A stretch of 64,000 nucleotides of DNA from Claveliimonas bilis (GTDB taxonomy: Bacteria > Bacillota > Clostridia > Lachnospirales > Lachnospiraceae): the NCBI RefSeq assembly GCF_030296775.1, contig NZ_AP027742.1, positions 310,001-374,000 of the forward strand. The letters run 5' to 3'. This document shows, piece after piece, positions 35,687 through 43,756 of this stretch. A program made the translations under genes and the position numbers. How positions within the stretch are numbered: the stretch's first letter is position 1; every line of letters starts with the position of its first letter. The notes below the pieces were generated by a model that saw only the letters and a program-made list of their open reading frames with translations, did no database searches and was not told where the DNA came from.

Positions 35687-36202
35687 GTGAGTAATATCCA
35701 TATTCAGTTGCAAGTCGGAATAAGTGATCACGAAGAGATCATAAAATATTTCCCGACAATGAAGTCACAGGGCGCAGCAAAGCACGCTGCAAATAATGAA
35801 AGCCAGGCAGCACCGGCAGCGAAGATCGACTTCTCCAACGTGAAGATCGAGCCCCTCTTTGAAGAGATGGTAGATTTTGAGACATTTGCAAAATCCGATT
35901 ACCGTGCTGTGAAGATCCTGGCATGTGAGGCTGTGCCCAAGAGCAAAAAGCTTTTGAAATTTACTCTGGATGACGGCGTTCGCAAGGACCGCGTGATCTT
36001 AAGCGGTATTCACGAGTATTACGAGCCGGAAGAACTGGTTGGAAAGACAGCGATTGCTATCGTAAACCTGCCGCCGAGAAAGATGATGGGAATTGACTCT
36101 GAGGGGATGCTGATCTCAGCTGTACATGAGGAGGACGGCCATGAAGGACTGAATCTTCTGATGGTGGATGACAGGATCCCGGCAGGAGCGAAGCTCTACT
36201 AG
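35687..36202 (+). pseudogene. metG: Headless 3' fragment of metG (tRNA-binding domain)
   Basis: A stop at 35675-35677 precedes a GTG at 35687, from which a 171-residue frame runs to 36202. Residues about 60-171 are the MetG C-terminal tRNA-binding domain (VDFETFAKSDYRAVKILACE, HEYYEPEELVGKTAIAIVNL, then MMGIDSEGMLIS). No catalytic domain precedes it: the sequence upstream is the element's end. It is best seen as the original chromosomal metG 3' end cut off by integration. GTG-driven translation without a good ribosome site seems unlikely. A naturally short tRNA-binding protein is the alternative. Confidence 0.7.
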
Positions 36203-36466
36203 AAAATATTTGAATAAATATCGGATCAAATTGAATCCCTCTTTTTGCCTTTGGCTGAAAGAGGGATTTTCTGAAAAAGAAATGAAATAAGGAGAGATAA
36301 GTATGAAACGTTACATGAACATGGCTTTGTTGTATGCTGTTTTGGCAATGGTTGGAGGAGTGTTTTATCGGGAGTTTACCAAGATAAACGGATTTACTGC
36401 TAAAACGACACTTGCAGTGGTACATACCCATTATTTCCTTCTCGGCATGGTATTCTTCCTTTTGCT
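36086..36466 (+). repeat. Right copy of the flanking duplication
   Basis: Matches 1-381 at about 98 percent. The homology may begin at or before 35,690, since the metG fragment already reads from there; its left partner would lie outside the window, giving a duplication of roughly 0.78 kb or more. This copy runs on into the whole DUF2871 gene, so it is the resident chromosomal copy. Confidence 0.95.
36234..36268 (+). terminator. metG terminator, right copy
   Basis: The same 11-bp perfect stem and 13-base loop as at 149-183, followed by TTTCTG. It separates the metG fragment from the DUF2871 gene. Confidence 0.8.
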
Positions 36467-36773
36467 GGTTCTTCTGGAAAAGAGTTTTTCCTTTACCGGA
36501 CCAAAGACCGGACGAGTATTGGCTGTCTATCATATCGGGTTGAATCTGACTGTTGTTATGTTTGTTGTGCGAGGGATAGTTCAGGTACTGGGGACTGCGC
36601 TTTCCGCAGGTATGGACGCGGCAATTTCCGGTATTGCAGGAATCGGACACATCCTGCTGGGGATCAGTATGGTACTTCTGTTGATGCAGATCAGGCGGAG
36701 TGTTGCCGGGAAGGATGAACTTAAATTAGGGGAAATCCATAACTTCAGAGAATGGGCGCGCGTCTGTGTCTGA
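36303..36773 (+). CDS. DUF2871 integral membrane protein
   Basis: A 156-residue protein with an AAGGAGAG ribosome site. Four membrane helices (ALLYAVLAMVGGVFY; HYFLLGMVFFLLLVLLE; IGLNLTVVMFVVRGIVQVLG; GIAGIGHILLGISMVLLLMQ) and the DUF2871 hallmarks GVFYREFTK, HTHYFLLG and GIAGIGHILLG are present. The two His-containing helices resemble haem- or metal-binding membrane proteins, but the function is not established. The intact partner of the truncated left copy. The last 15 or so residues (EIHNFREWARVCV) are less typical. Confidence 0.85.
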   Translation: MKRYMNMALLYAVLAMVGGVFYREFTKINGFTAKTTLAVVHTHYFLLGMVFFLLLVLLEKSFSFTGPKTGRVLAVYHIGLNLTVVMFVVRGIVQVLGTALSAGMDAAISGIAGIGHILLGISMVLLLMQIRRSVAGKDELKLGEIHNFREWARVCV

Positions 36774-36783
36774 ATGGTATAAT

Positions 36784-36878
36784 GATAAAAAATTTTTCAA
36801 AATAGCAAAATATAATGGGAAAAATGATAAAAAATTTATCGAAATGTTGAAAAAATCGATATTATCATATATGATAAT
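36784..36878. promoter_or_regulatory. AT-rich control region with three dyads
   Basis: Two 20-bp direct repeats, 36784-36803 and 36826-36845 (18 of 20 identical, starts 42 bp apart, about four helical turns), each contain a dyad of the form GATAAA-AAA-TTTATC (perfect in the second). A perfect 18-bp palindrome, ATTATCATATATGATAAT, follows at 36861-36878. TATAAT sequences occur near 36778 and 36811. These probably bind the XRE protein encoded 90 bp downstream and set transcription of the 21-kb biosynthetic train. Confidence 0.6.
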
Positions 36879-36968
36879 TAATAGAACTGACAACGCAGGC
36901 ATCTTAACTGTGCTCCGGTCAGGATGCCTCATTTGTAACCTGCATCAGGAAAAAGGAAAGGAAATTCT

Positions 36969-37262
36969 ATGCATAAAAAAGAAGAACTGCTAAAGAGATG
37001 TACAGAAATATTAAGCAAGGAATTGCCTGTATTGAGAAAAATAAACAATTTAACGCAAAAGGATCTGGGAGATATTATCGGGGTGAGCCGGCAGACGGTT
37101 ACCAATATCGAGAGTGGAAAAAGTGAGATGAAATGGACCACCTTTCTGGCGATTATGTTTGTTTTCTCATTAGATCACAGTTCAGTCGAATATTTAAGGA
37201 GATTAGATATTCCTTATGCGGAAATAAAGCAATGGCTGGCTGAAAAGAGGGGAGAAAAATAG
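36969..37262 (+). CDS. XRE-family regulator at the head of the biosynthetic operon
   Basis: A 97-residue protein with a helix-turn-helix at about 22-70 (LPVLRKINNLTQKDLGDIIG, then VSRQTVTNIESGKSEM). ATG 36969 follows GGAAAGGAAA. The first glycosyltransferase starts 3 bp after its stop, so the regulator and the pathway are very likely on one transcript. The dyads at 36784-36878 are candidate binding sites, which would make the operon autoregulated. Confidence 0.85.
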   Translation: MHKKEELLKRCTEILSKELPVLRKINNLTQKDLGDIIGVSRQTVTNIESGKSEMKWTTFLAIMFVFSLDHSSVEYLRRLDIPYAEIKQWLAEKRGEK

Positions 37263-37265
37263 TTT

Positions 37266-38390
37266 ATGGACTTTTCGATTGTCGTTCCAACATGGAACAG
37301 GTCAAAATTAGTGGATGCCTTATTGGAATCGCTGTATGAAGAACGAAAAAATTATGATCTGGGAGAGACAGAAGTACTCATAGTAGACAGCAGTAAAGGA
37401 GAAGAAAAGGCGGCCATTATGGCATCGTGTGAAAAATATGATGCACAGTATATAGAAGGGGATGACAGTGTCCGAAAGAAAAGAAACAAAGGAATTGACC
37501 TGGCCGGGTATGAGTACATATTGTTTATCGATTCCGATGTTACGGTAGGGCCGGGGCTTTTGAAAAGCCACGCGGCTACACTGAAGGAAGGTGAATCGAA
37601 TCCGAAGATTACAGGTTCTTTCGGACTGACGGAGTTTGTCGGAAAAAAGAAATTCTGGTGGCATGTAATAGAACATACCTCCTTTCTGGATTCTTTCGGT
37701 TTTGCAAAGTTTATGCCGTTTGTGTCATGGACGATCGGAAATAATGTTGCTTTCCGCAGGGATGAATTAATTAAGATAGGAAAATTTGAAGAGAATTTTC
37801 CATTCAAGCTTGGCGGAGACGATCTTGATATGACTTACCGTTATACAAAAGCCGGTAATCTGATCAAAACAACGCCCGGGGCGGTCACTTATCATTCAAG
37901 GGAAACATGGAATACACGCAAAGCGGTAAATGACAGAGCAAAACGCTGGGGGACGATGGAATATCATATTTTGAAACGATATCCGGAACTGGTTCACAGG
38001 AGGCTGCCGATGACAGGCGATGTGGCAGCGCTTGTGACAGGCGTACTGGGAATCATGGCGCTTATCAAAGGATCCTGTGTGCCGATCCTGTTTCTGCTGG
38101 CGTGGTATCTGCTTTTATATTTTATGATGTATAGACATTATGTGTCCTGCAATGGGAAGGCAAATATTTTTTTCTGGACAATTGCCATGTTCCAGCAGGG
38201 GAAATACAGATTTTGGAGAATGGTAAATTCCATCAGGCATCTGGATTTTTCTCTTGCTTTCAAAGGGCAGTATTTTGGAATATATCATATAAAATCAGAT
38301 TATCAGAACAGCGTAAAGAAAATATGGCTTTATTATGACTCGATTTTTATTCTTATCATTGCCATGATCTTTTACCGTTTTATTGTGTAG
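37266..38390 (+). CDS. GT2-family glycosyltransferase with C-terminal membrane helices
   Basis: A 374-residue protein. GT-A fold start FSIVVPTWNRSKLVDALLES, nucleotide-sugar binding strand VLIVDSSKG, the DxD motif in FIDSDVTVGPG and the acceptor-site stretch KLGGDDLDMTYRYTKAG. C-terminal helices at about 253-285 (ALVTGVLGIMALI, PILFLLAWYLLLYFMM) and at the end (SIFILIIAMIFYRFIV) tie it to the membrane, so it probably glycosylates a lipid-linked acceptor on the inner face. It is translationally coupled to the XRE gene. Sugar donor unknown; UDP-xylose or UDP-glucuronate are candidates given the epimerase in the cluster. Confidence 0.85.
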   Translation: MDFSIVVPTWNRSKLVDALLESLYEERKNYDLGETEVLIVDSSKGEEKAAIMASCEKYDAQYIEGDDSVRKKRNKGIDLAGYEYILFIDSDVTVGPGLLKSHAATLKEGESNPKITGSFGLTEFVGKKKFWWHVIEHTSFLDSFGFAKFMPFVSWTIGNNVAFRRDELIKIGKFEENFPFKLGGDDLDMTYRYTKAGNLIKTTPGAVTYHSRETWNTRKAVNDRAKRWGTMEYHILKRYPELVHRRLPMTGDVAALVTGVLGIMALIKGSCVPILFLLAWYLLLYFMMYRHYVSCNGKANIFFWTIAMFQQGKYRFWRMVNSIRHLDFSLAFKGQYFGIYHIKSDYQNSVKKIWLYYDSIFILIIAMIFYRFIV

Positions 38391-38412
38391 TAGTGAAAGG
38401 ATATAGAAGAAG

Positions 38413-39525
38413 ATGGATCGTATAAGTTTCAGTATTGTTGTGGCGACAAAAAGCAGAGTCCGGTTACTGACGGAGCTGATAGAGAGTATAGATGTCGCAA
38501 GGAAAAACTATTCCGGAGACTGTGAAGTACTGATCGTTGACGACAGCATTCCGGAAGAAAGCGAAGCAGTTCAGGCCGTATGCAGGGAGCATGACTGTAA
38601 ATACATTTTTTATGAGAACAGTGTTTCTGCAAAAAGAAATTACGGAGTTTTGCAGGCTAAGAATGATGTTGTACTGTTTCTGGATTCGGACTGTATTTGT
38701 ACAGAACATATCATAGAAAGATATGCGGAAAAATATACAGATGAAAAAATTGCTGCAGTTGCAGGCCCATTAGAGTTCGTAGGGGAAGACACCTGGTTTT
38801 GGAAGGCGATTGAAGCAACACCTTTTTTAACCTGTTTCTATCTGCCCAGGTTTCTTCCGAAAGTGGAATGGGGTGTGACTGCAAATTTTTCTGTCCGCAG
38901 ACAGGTTTTCCTGGAAGTAGAGGGATTTGATGAGACATTTAAAAGACCGGCAGGAGAAGACGTGGATCTGGGTATGAAGATCTGTGAAAAAGGATATGAG
39001 ATCAACGCGGCGGCGGAAGCGCTTGTCTATCACAGCAAAAAGACCTGGATTCCGGTGAAAGCCATGTTCCGCCGGCTTAACTTCTACGGGACAGCAGACT
39101 GTGATCTGATCCATAAGCACCCGGACAGAGGGGACGTGGTCCTGCCGAAAAGAAGTATGCTGTATATCATATATGCTCTCTTCCTTGTGCTGGCAGCCAT
39201 TGCCTCCGGGAAATGGTGGGTATTGGCAGGAATCCCGCTGGTTTTCCTCGTGGAAAATATCGTGATGTCTCATCTGGTGAACCGCCTTTCCAGGGAGAAG
39301 AAGGCGACTTTATGCCAGCAGTTTGTAGCGCAGATGTTAATTCATGACAGCGATTTTGCCTATTTAAAAAGATGTGCGGTAACCGGACAGTTTTCGGATA
39401 TCCGGAAACAGATGATCTACTATATGGGACAGTACAACGGTATGCTGGAAATAGGCTCTTACAATACATGGCTGCAGCTGCTGCTGTTGATGGGCATCGC
39501 AGCCCTCATAGTCTTCTTATTATAG
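38413..39525 (+). CDS. GT2-family glycosyltransferase with C-terminal membrane helices
   Basis: A 370-residue protein, similar in plan to the preceding one: SFSIVVATKSRVRLLTELIE, VLIVDDS, DxD in LFLDSDCICTE, and the acidic acceptor motif PAGEDVDLGMKI. Helices MLYIIYALFLVLAAIA, WVLAGIPLVFLVENIVM and WLQLLLLMGIAALIVFLL lie at the C-terminus. The resemblance in length and layout suggests the two arose by duplication and add successive sugars. Confidence 0.85.
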   Translation: MDRISFSIVVATKSRVRLLTELIESIDVARKNYSGDCEVLIVDDSIPEESEAVQAVCREHDCKYIFYENSVSAKRNYGVLQAKNDVVLFLDSDCICTEHIIERYAEKYTDEKIAAVAGPLEFVGEDTWFWKAIEATPFLTCFYLPRFLPKVEWGVTANFSVRRQVFLEVEGFDETFKRPAGEDVDLGMKICEKGYEINAAAEALVYHSKKTWIPVKAMFRRLNFYGTADCDLIHKHPDRGDVVLPKRSMLYIIYALFLVLAAIASGKWWVLAGIPLVFLVENIVMSHLVNRLSREKKATLCQQFVAQMLIHDSDFAYLKRCAVTGQFSDIRKQMIYYMGQYNGMLEIGSYNTWLQLLLLMGIAALIVFLL

Positions 39526-39560
39526 AAAATTTGTGCGGAAAAAGCAGGGGGGAAATTTCT

Positions 39561-40751
39561 ATGTATGAAAAAGAAATGAAAAAGTTGATGAAACTGTACC
39601 AGGACGGCATTTTCTCGCAGCCGTTTTACGCAGACAAGATTGCCGGGGCGCAGGATTTTGAAAGTTATGAAAATTTTTCAAAAATTCCGTTTATGTACAA
39701 GGATGATCTGAGAAACACAAAGCCATTCGATAGAACGTCGGCAACGACAAAAGACGTCTACGGCATTTTCTCAAGCAGCGGCACAACAGGCAGCAAAACT
39801 TTTTATGTATATAGTAAGAAGGATAAAAAAGTTTACAATGAATTTGTGAAAGCATTCTACAGTGAGCTCGGGGTAAATGAAAGGGACCTCGGAGGAGTAT
39901 TTGCTCCGGTTGATACGGGAGTTATGGCTCACTCAATGATGTGGCAGTTTACGACCATGGGAAGCGGATATGTGAATTGTCCGGAGCCCTCTCCGGATAA
40001 TATGATCGATTTTGTAGAAGCTCTGCCGATTACAATTATTGCAACAAGGCCAAGTGTGGTGTGTTCGATCGCAGACAATCCGCAGTACGTGAAAAGCGCC
40101 GGGGAATCCAATGTGAGAATGCTGCTTCTGGGCGGCGGGTTTCTGACGGAAGGGCGCAGGAAGTTTATTGAAAAAATGTGGGGAGCCAGCTGTTACAGTA
40201 TGTTTGGCATGAGCGAAGTATTTGGGCCCATGGCCGGGGAATGCCGCTATCAGGACGGGCTGCACTATCTGGACAAATATCTGCTGATCGAAGTTCTGGA
40301 TCCGGTTACCCATATGCCTGTAGAGCCGGGAGAGTATGGAGTTGCAGTGTATACGACCCTGTGGGATAAGGGCTTCCCGATCCTTCGGTATTGGACAGAT
40401 GATTACATTGCAGTGGATACATCTCCGTGCCGCTGCGGCAGAGATCTTCCAAGATTCCGCTATAAAGGAAGGCTGGCGGACTGTCTGGAGATCAAGGGGC
40501 AGTATGTTTTCCCACGTATGCTGGAAGAATGTCTGTTCAAGTATGGTTTTGAAGGAGAATACCGTGCCCTGCAGGAAAAAGGAAACCGGATCAAAGTGGT
40601 ACTTGAGAAGAGGGATGGTTACAGCGTTTCGCCGGGGATGAAGAAAGAAATAGATGAATTGTTCATGAATGAGGTGGCAATAGAGTTTGTCCCGAAAGAA
40701 AAGCTTGCGTATGATGGGCATGCGATAAGGTTTATAAAAGAAAATGGTTAA
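39561..40751 (+). CDS. PaaK/CapK-like adenylate-forming enzyme
   Basis: A 396-residue protein; ATG 39561 follows GGGGGG. The ANL-superfamily motifs are in order: SSSGTTGSKT (phosphate loop), MFGMSEVFGPMAGE, RYWTDDYIAVD, and RYKGRLADCLEIKGQYVFP, with CRCGR as in phenylacetate-CoA ligases. These enzymes activate an aryl or acyl acid as an adenylate, usually to a CoA thioester; CapK relatives occur in polysaccharide clusters. It probably activates an aromatic or other acid that is attached to, or forms the core of, the cluster product. A benzoate-type acid would suit the UbiA prenyltransferase; that is inference. Confidence 0.85.
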   Translation: MYEKEMKKLMKLYQDGIFSQPFYADKIAGAQDFESYENFSKIPFMYKDDLRNTKPFDRTSATTKDVYGIFSSSGTTGSKTFYVYSKKDKKVYNEFVKAFYSELGVNERDLGGVFAPVDTGVMAHSMMWQFTTMGSGYVNCPEPSPDNMIDFVEALPITIIATRPSVVCSIADNPQYVKSAGESNVRMLLLGGGFLTEGRRKFIEKMWGASCYSMFGMSEVFGPMAGECRYQDGLHYLDKYLLIEVLDPVTHMPVEPGEYGVAVYTTLWDKGFPILRYWTDDYIAVDTSPCRCGRDLPRFRYKGRLADCLEIKGQYVFPRMLEECLFKYGFEGEYRALQEKGNRIKVVLEKRDGYSVSPGMKKEIDELFMNEVAIEFVPKEKLAYDGHAIRFIKENG

Positions 40752-40768
40752 GATATGAGGAGAAAAGT

Positions 40769-41629
40769 ATGAGGATCTCAGTTGTAATTCCTGTTTATAA
40801 TGAGGAAAAATGTATCGGACGGTGTTTGAAGGCATTGGCAGATGGAACAGAAAAGCCTTACGAAATTATTGTCTCAGATGGGATGTCCACGGACCGTACA
40901 GAGCAGATTGCAAAAAAATACGGTGCAATTGTAGTTGAAAATAAAAAAAGACATGCTGCCGGCGGGAGAAATGCAGGGATAAAAAGAGCGAAAGGAGATA
41001 TTATTGCCTTTATTGATGCGGACTGCATTCCCGATAAAGACTGGTTAAAAGAGATACGAAAAGCATTTGAAGAGGATGACATTGACGGACTGGGCACTTA
41101 CATCAGACCCGCTAAGTCGGATAATAAATACGAGGAATTTTGGGGACGTCTATCCCTTCAGATTTTGATGTCATATGGAGACGAGCCTTATTATGTGCAG
41201 GATAAAACATTGAATACAGCGTTTATTACAGCAAGCTGTGCATACAGACGTTCTCTCCTGTGCCGGATAAAAGGATTCAACAACTTTTTTGCCAACAATG
41301 CAGAAGATATAGATATATGCTGGAGAGCATTGGAGCAAGGGGCAAAACTGAAATATGTGCCTTCGGCAAAGATTACGGCACACTCTCCGAGAACTCTGAA
41401 AGGAATCTGTAAGAAGAGCTTCAGAAACGGTATTTCAAGTTCCAAACTTCAAAAAGTATATTCAAATAATAGAGTCAGTATAGACAAAACTTTATATAAA
41501 GCCCTGGTTTCTAATATAAAGGGAATTTTTAAAGGTGAAACATACAGCTGGCTTTTTGTCGTTGAAATCATATGCCATTTGGCAGGGAAATATTACGGAA
41601 GCGTGAAGTGTGGTGTGATCAACATATGA
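40769..41629 (+). CDS. GT2-family glycosyltransferase
   Basis: A 286-residue protein with the canonical GT-A start RISVVIPVYNEEKCIGRCLK, EIIVSDGMSTDRT, GGRNAGIKRAKGDIIAFIDA (DxD as DADC) and NNAEDIDICWRALEQG. Only weak hydrophobicity at the C-terminus (WLFVVEIICHLAGKYYG), so it is peripheral or has one helix. Its stop overlaps the start of the GT4 gene by 4 bp (ATGA). Confidence 0.9.
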   Translation: MRISVVIPVYNEEKCIGRCLKALADGTEKPYEIIVSDGMSTDRTEQIAKKYGAIVVENKKRHAAGGRNAGIKRAKGDIIAFIDADCIPDKDWLKEIRKAFEEDDIDGLGTYIRPAKSDNKYEEFWGRLSLQILMSYGDEPYYVQDKTLNTAFITASCAYRRSLLCRIKGFNNFFANNAEDIDICWRALEQGAKLKYVPSAKITAHSPRTLKGICKKSFRNGISSSKLQKVYSNNRVSIDKTLYKALVSNIKGIFKGETYSWLFVVEIICHLAGKYYGSVKCGVINI

Positions 41630-42849
41630 GGCGGAAAAAAGTATTGTTTATCTCGGCGGGTATTTTTCCGATACCGGCGAACAAAGGCGGAGCCGTTGAA
41701 GAATTGATCGATACATTTACGGAAAATAATGCGAAAGAAGACAGATATGAGATTTCTGTTGCGAGCTGTGTGTTTAAGGGAAGGGAAATAAAAGCAAAAA
41801 CGAAGGGCGTGAAATATTATTACTTCAGGACGCCGTTTTATCTTTCCCTTGCAGATAAGATGTATTATCTCTATGTTGACAGAATAGAGAAGGACTGGAG
41901 AAGTATGTTTCGGCAGTACTGTTTCCGGAACAGACATTATATAAAGAAGATTACGGAAACGCTGGATTTAAAAGCATATGATGCGGTGATCGTGGAAAAC
42001 AACATGTCCCTGCTTGAAAAACTGTCTGAAGTAATGGGGGAAGAGTTTGAGCGCAAATGTATGTATCACATGCACAGCAATCTGGTGGATAATGAGGAGA
42101 TGATCCCTTATCTTGCCCGCTGCAGGAAGATACTGGCAGTCAGTGATTATGTGAAAGACCATCTGTACCAGACTGTTCCCCAATTGCGGAATACGGAAAT
42201 TGTAAAGGTCACAAATGGTATAAGAGGGTGGACGTACTCGACAGAAGAACGGCAGAGCCTTCGGGAACAAATGCGTGACAGATACCATGTTGGTGAGGAA
42301 GAGACGATATATCTGTTTGCGGGGCGTGTAAGTCCGGAAAAGGGAGTGCTGGAAATGACCAGGGCATTTCGCGCTGTATTGCCGCGCCTTCGGCATAAAT
42401 CCCGCCTGTTTATTGTCGGATCAGCCAGTTCGGGATCGGATAAAGAGTCTTATTATTACAGGGCGGTCAAAAAGGAGGCGGCACAGTCTCCGGAGAGTAT
42501 CATCCTGACAGGATATATTAACCATGAGGATGTTGCAAAGTATCATGTGATGGCAGACGCACAGATCGTACCGTCTATTATGGATGATCCGGCTCCGCTT
42601 ACTGTACTGGAAGGAATGTCAATGGGAAATTTCCTTTTGTTGTCAAAAGCAGGAGGGATTCCGGAATATTCTGCAAATTACAGCAACAAAATATTTTTTG
42701 AGCGGGGAGATTCCTTTGAAAAAAATATCCGGGACGCGTTTCTTTCTTATGACCAGGATAAGGCTCCCCATCGTTATGAAAACAGCGCGAACCATTTTGG
42801 AGAGGAACGGTATTACCGTGAACTTGCGGAGGCAGTAGATGTTTCGTAA
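41626..42849 (+). CDS. GT4-family glycosyltransferase
   Basis: A 407-residue protein starting at ATG 41626 within the previous stop. GT-B fold: N-terminal KVLFISAGIFPIPANKGGAV (acceptor side), and C-terminal FAGRVSPEKGVLEM, LFIVGSA, ILTGYINHEDVAKYHVMADA and PAPLTVLEGMSMG, the E-x7-E-like nucleotide-sugar site typical of GT4. No membrane helices. Retaining transferase, probably acting after the GT2 enzymes; its 3' end overlaps the first radical SAM gene by 11 bp. Confidence 0.9.
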   Translation: MRRKKVLFISAGIFPIPANKGGAVEELIDTFTENNAKEDRYEISVASCVFKGREIKAKTKGVKYYYFRTPFYLSLADKMYYLYVDRIEKDWRSMFRQYCFRNRHYIKKITETLDLKAYDAVIVENNMSLLEKLSEVMGEEFERKCMYHMHSNLVDNEEMIPYLARCRKILAVSDYVKDHLYQTVPQLRNTEIVKVTNGIRGWTYSTEERQSLREQMRDRYHVGEEETIYLFAGRVSPEKGVLEMTRAFRAVLPRLRHKSRLFIVGSASSGSDKESYYYRAVKKEAAQSPESIILTGYINHEDVAKYHVMADAQIVPSIMDDPAPLTVLEGMSMGNFLLLSKAGGIPEYSANYSNKIFFERGDSFEKNIRDAFLSYDQDKAPHRYENSANHFGEERYYRELAEAVDVS

Positions 42850-43756
42850 AAAATTCAGATATATTGCGCCACGTTTCGGGCGATTTCGATATTATAACCG
42901 AATAAGGATCTTTGGCTTTGACAGAGAACGAAGGATAAGGCGTACTTTTGGAGAAAAGGCAAACATCATATTAAATTCCGATTCCAGGATCGTTCTGCCC
43001 TTTACTGATATAGATATTACGACATTTTGTAATCTGAGGTGCAGGCGCTGTGCAAAATGCATTCCGTATTTCCGTCAGAGAAGGCATTTTACTGCAGAAG
43101 AAATCCGTGAAAATCTGGAAGCACTGACAACATATATAGATCGGATTTATGTGGCAAATATCATTGGCGGTGAGCCTTTTCTCAACCCGGAACTGAAAGA
43201 GATTGTTCGGATATGTGCAGAAAACCCCAAAATAGAAACGCTGGAACTGACGACCAACGCCACCATTGTTCCGGATGACGGGGTGATCCGCGCTATAAAA
43301 GACAGCGGTGTGACTGTTCATATTTCCAATTATCCCAATCTCGATCAAAGGTATATGGAGAATAAAAGACGGCTGATCGAAAAACTGAAGGAATATGGTG
43401 TGCCTTATGAATATCAGTTCCATGAAATCTGGCTGGATTTTGGAGAGATTGAAAAACACAATTACTCCGGTAAGGAATTGGCAGGGATGTTCCTTCGCTG
43501 TCCGATGAACAGCTGCACTGTATTTCATGGCAGAACACTGTACCGGTGCGGAAAGGCAAGTTATCTTGCGCAGCATGGCATGGAGAGAGGGGCTGACGAT
43601 ATCATTTCTCTGGAAGAAATTCATAGTAAAAAGGAAATGGCGGCGAAAATAAAAAAATTCTTTTCAGTGAAATATCTTCCGGCCTGCAGGTACTGCCATT
43701 TACATCCGAAGGCAATTGCAGCTGCTGAACAATTGGAGGGGGATTCGTTCCTATGA
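42839..43756 (+). CDS. Radical SAM enzyme with C-terminal Cys cluster (1 of 5)
   Basis: A 305-residue protein. The 4Fe-4S/SAM motif CNLRCRRC gives Cys 64, 68 and 71; NIIGGEPFLNPEL is the SAM-binding GGE strand. The C-terminal half has CPMNSC, RCGKASY and CRYCH, a SPASM-like or twitch-type auxiliary cluster. The N-terminus is short and basic (MFRKKFRYIAPRFGRFRYYN). Substrate unknown. It overlaps both neighbours, so it is translated with the GT4 and flavoprotein genes. Confidence 0.85.
   Translation: MFRKKFRYIAPRFGRFRYYNRIRIFGFDRERRIRRTFGEKANIILNSDSRIVLPFTDIDITTFCNLRCRRCAKCIPYFRQRRHFTAEEIRENLEALTTYIDRIYVANIIGGEPFLNPELKEIVRICAENPKIETLELTTNATIVPDDGVIRAIKDSGVTVHISNYPNLDQRYMENKRRLIEKLKEYGVPYEYQFHEIWLDFGEIEKHNYSGKELAGMFLRCPMNSCTVFHGRTLYRCGKASYLAQHGMERGADDIISLEEIHSKKEMAAKIKKFFSVKYLPACRYCHLHPKAIAAAEQLEGDSFL

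Larger units (their letters stand above)
1..35690. mobile_element. Integrated element of about 36 kb inserted in a metG-type locus
   Basis: Seen: a chromosomal segment occurs at both ends with a fixed offset of 36,085 bp (1-381 against 36086-36466), and a tyrosine integrase with arm-type repeats lies just inside the right end. The right boundary is placed near 35,690, where the metG-like sequence begins; the left boundary lies upstream of the window. Cargo includes two very large conflict-type genes at opposite ends, an ATPase/peptidase block, an IS3-type insertion sequence and a decayed mobilisation module. Known: Tn916/Tn1549-like elements pair this type of integrase with small RHH and DUF6462-like proteins. 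Inferred: because the relaxase is frameshifted and no VirB4 is visible, the element is probably no longer self-transmissible, though it may still excise. Confidence 0.85.

Noticed and set aside
1-36466. Reading the flanking duplication as a composite transposon or a simple tandem gene duplication
   Set aside because: The repeats contain host gene parts, not IS elements, and an integrase with arm-site repeats lies at the right junction.
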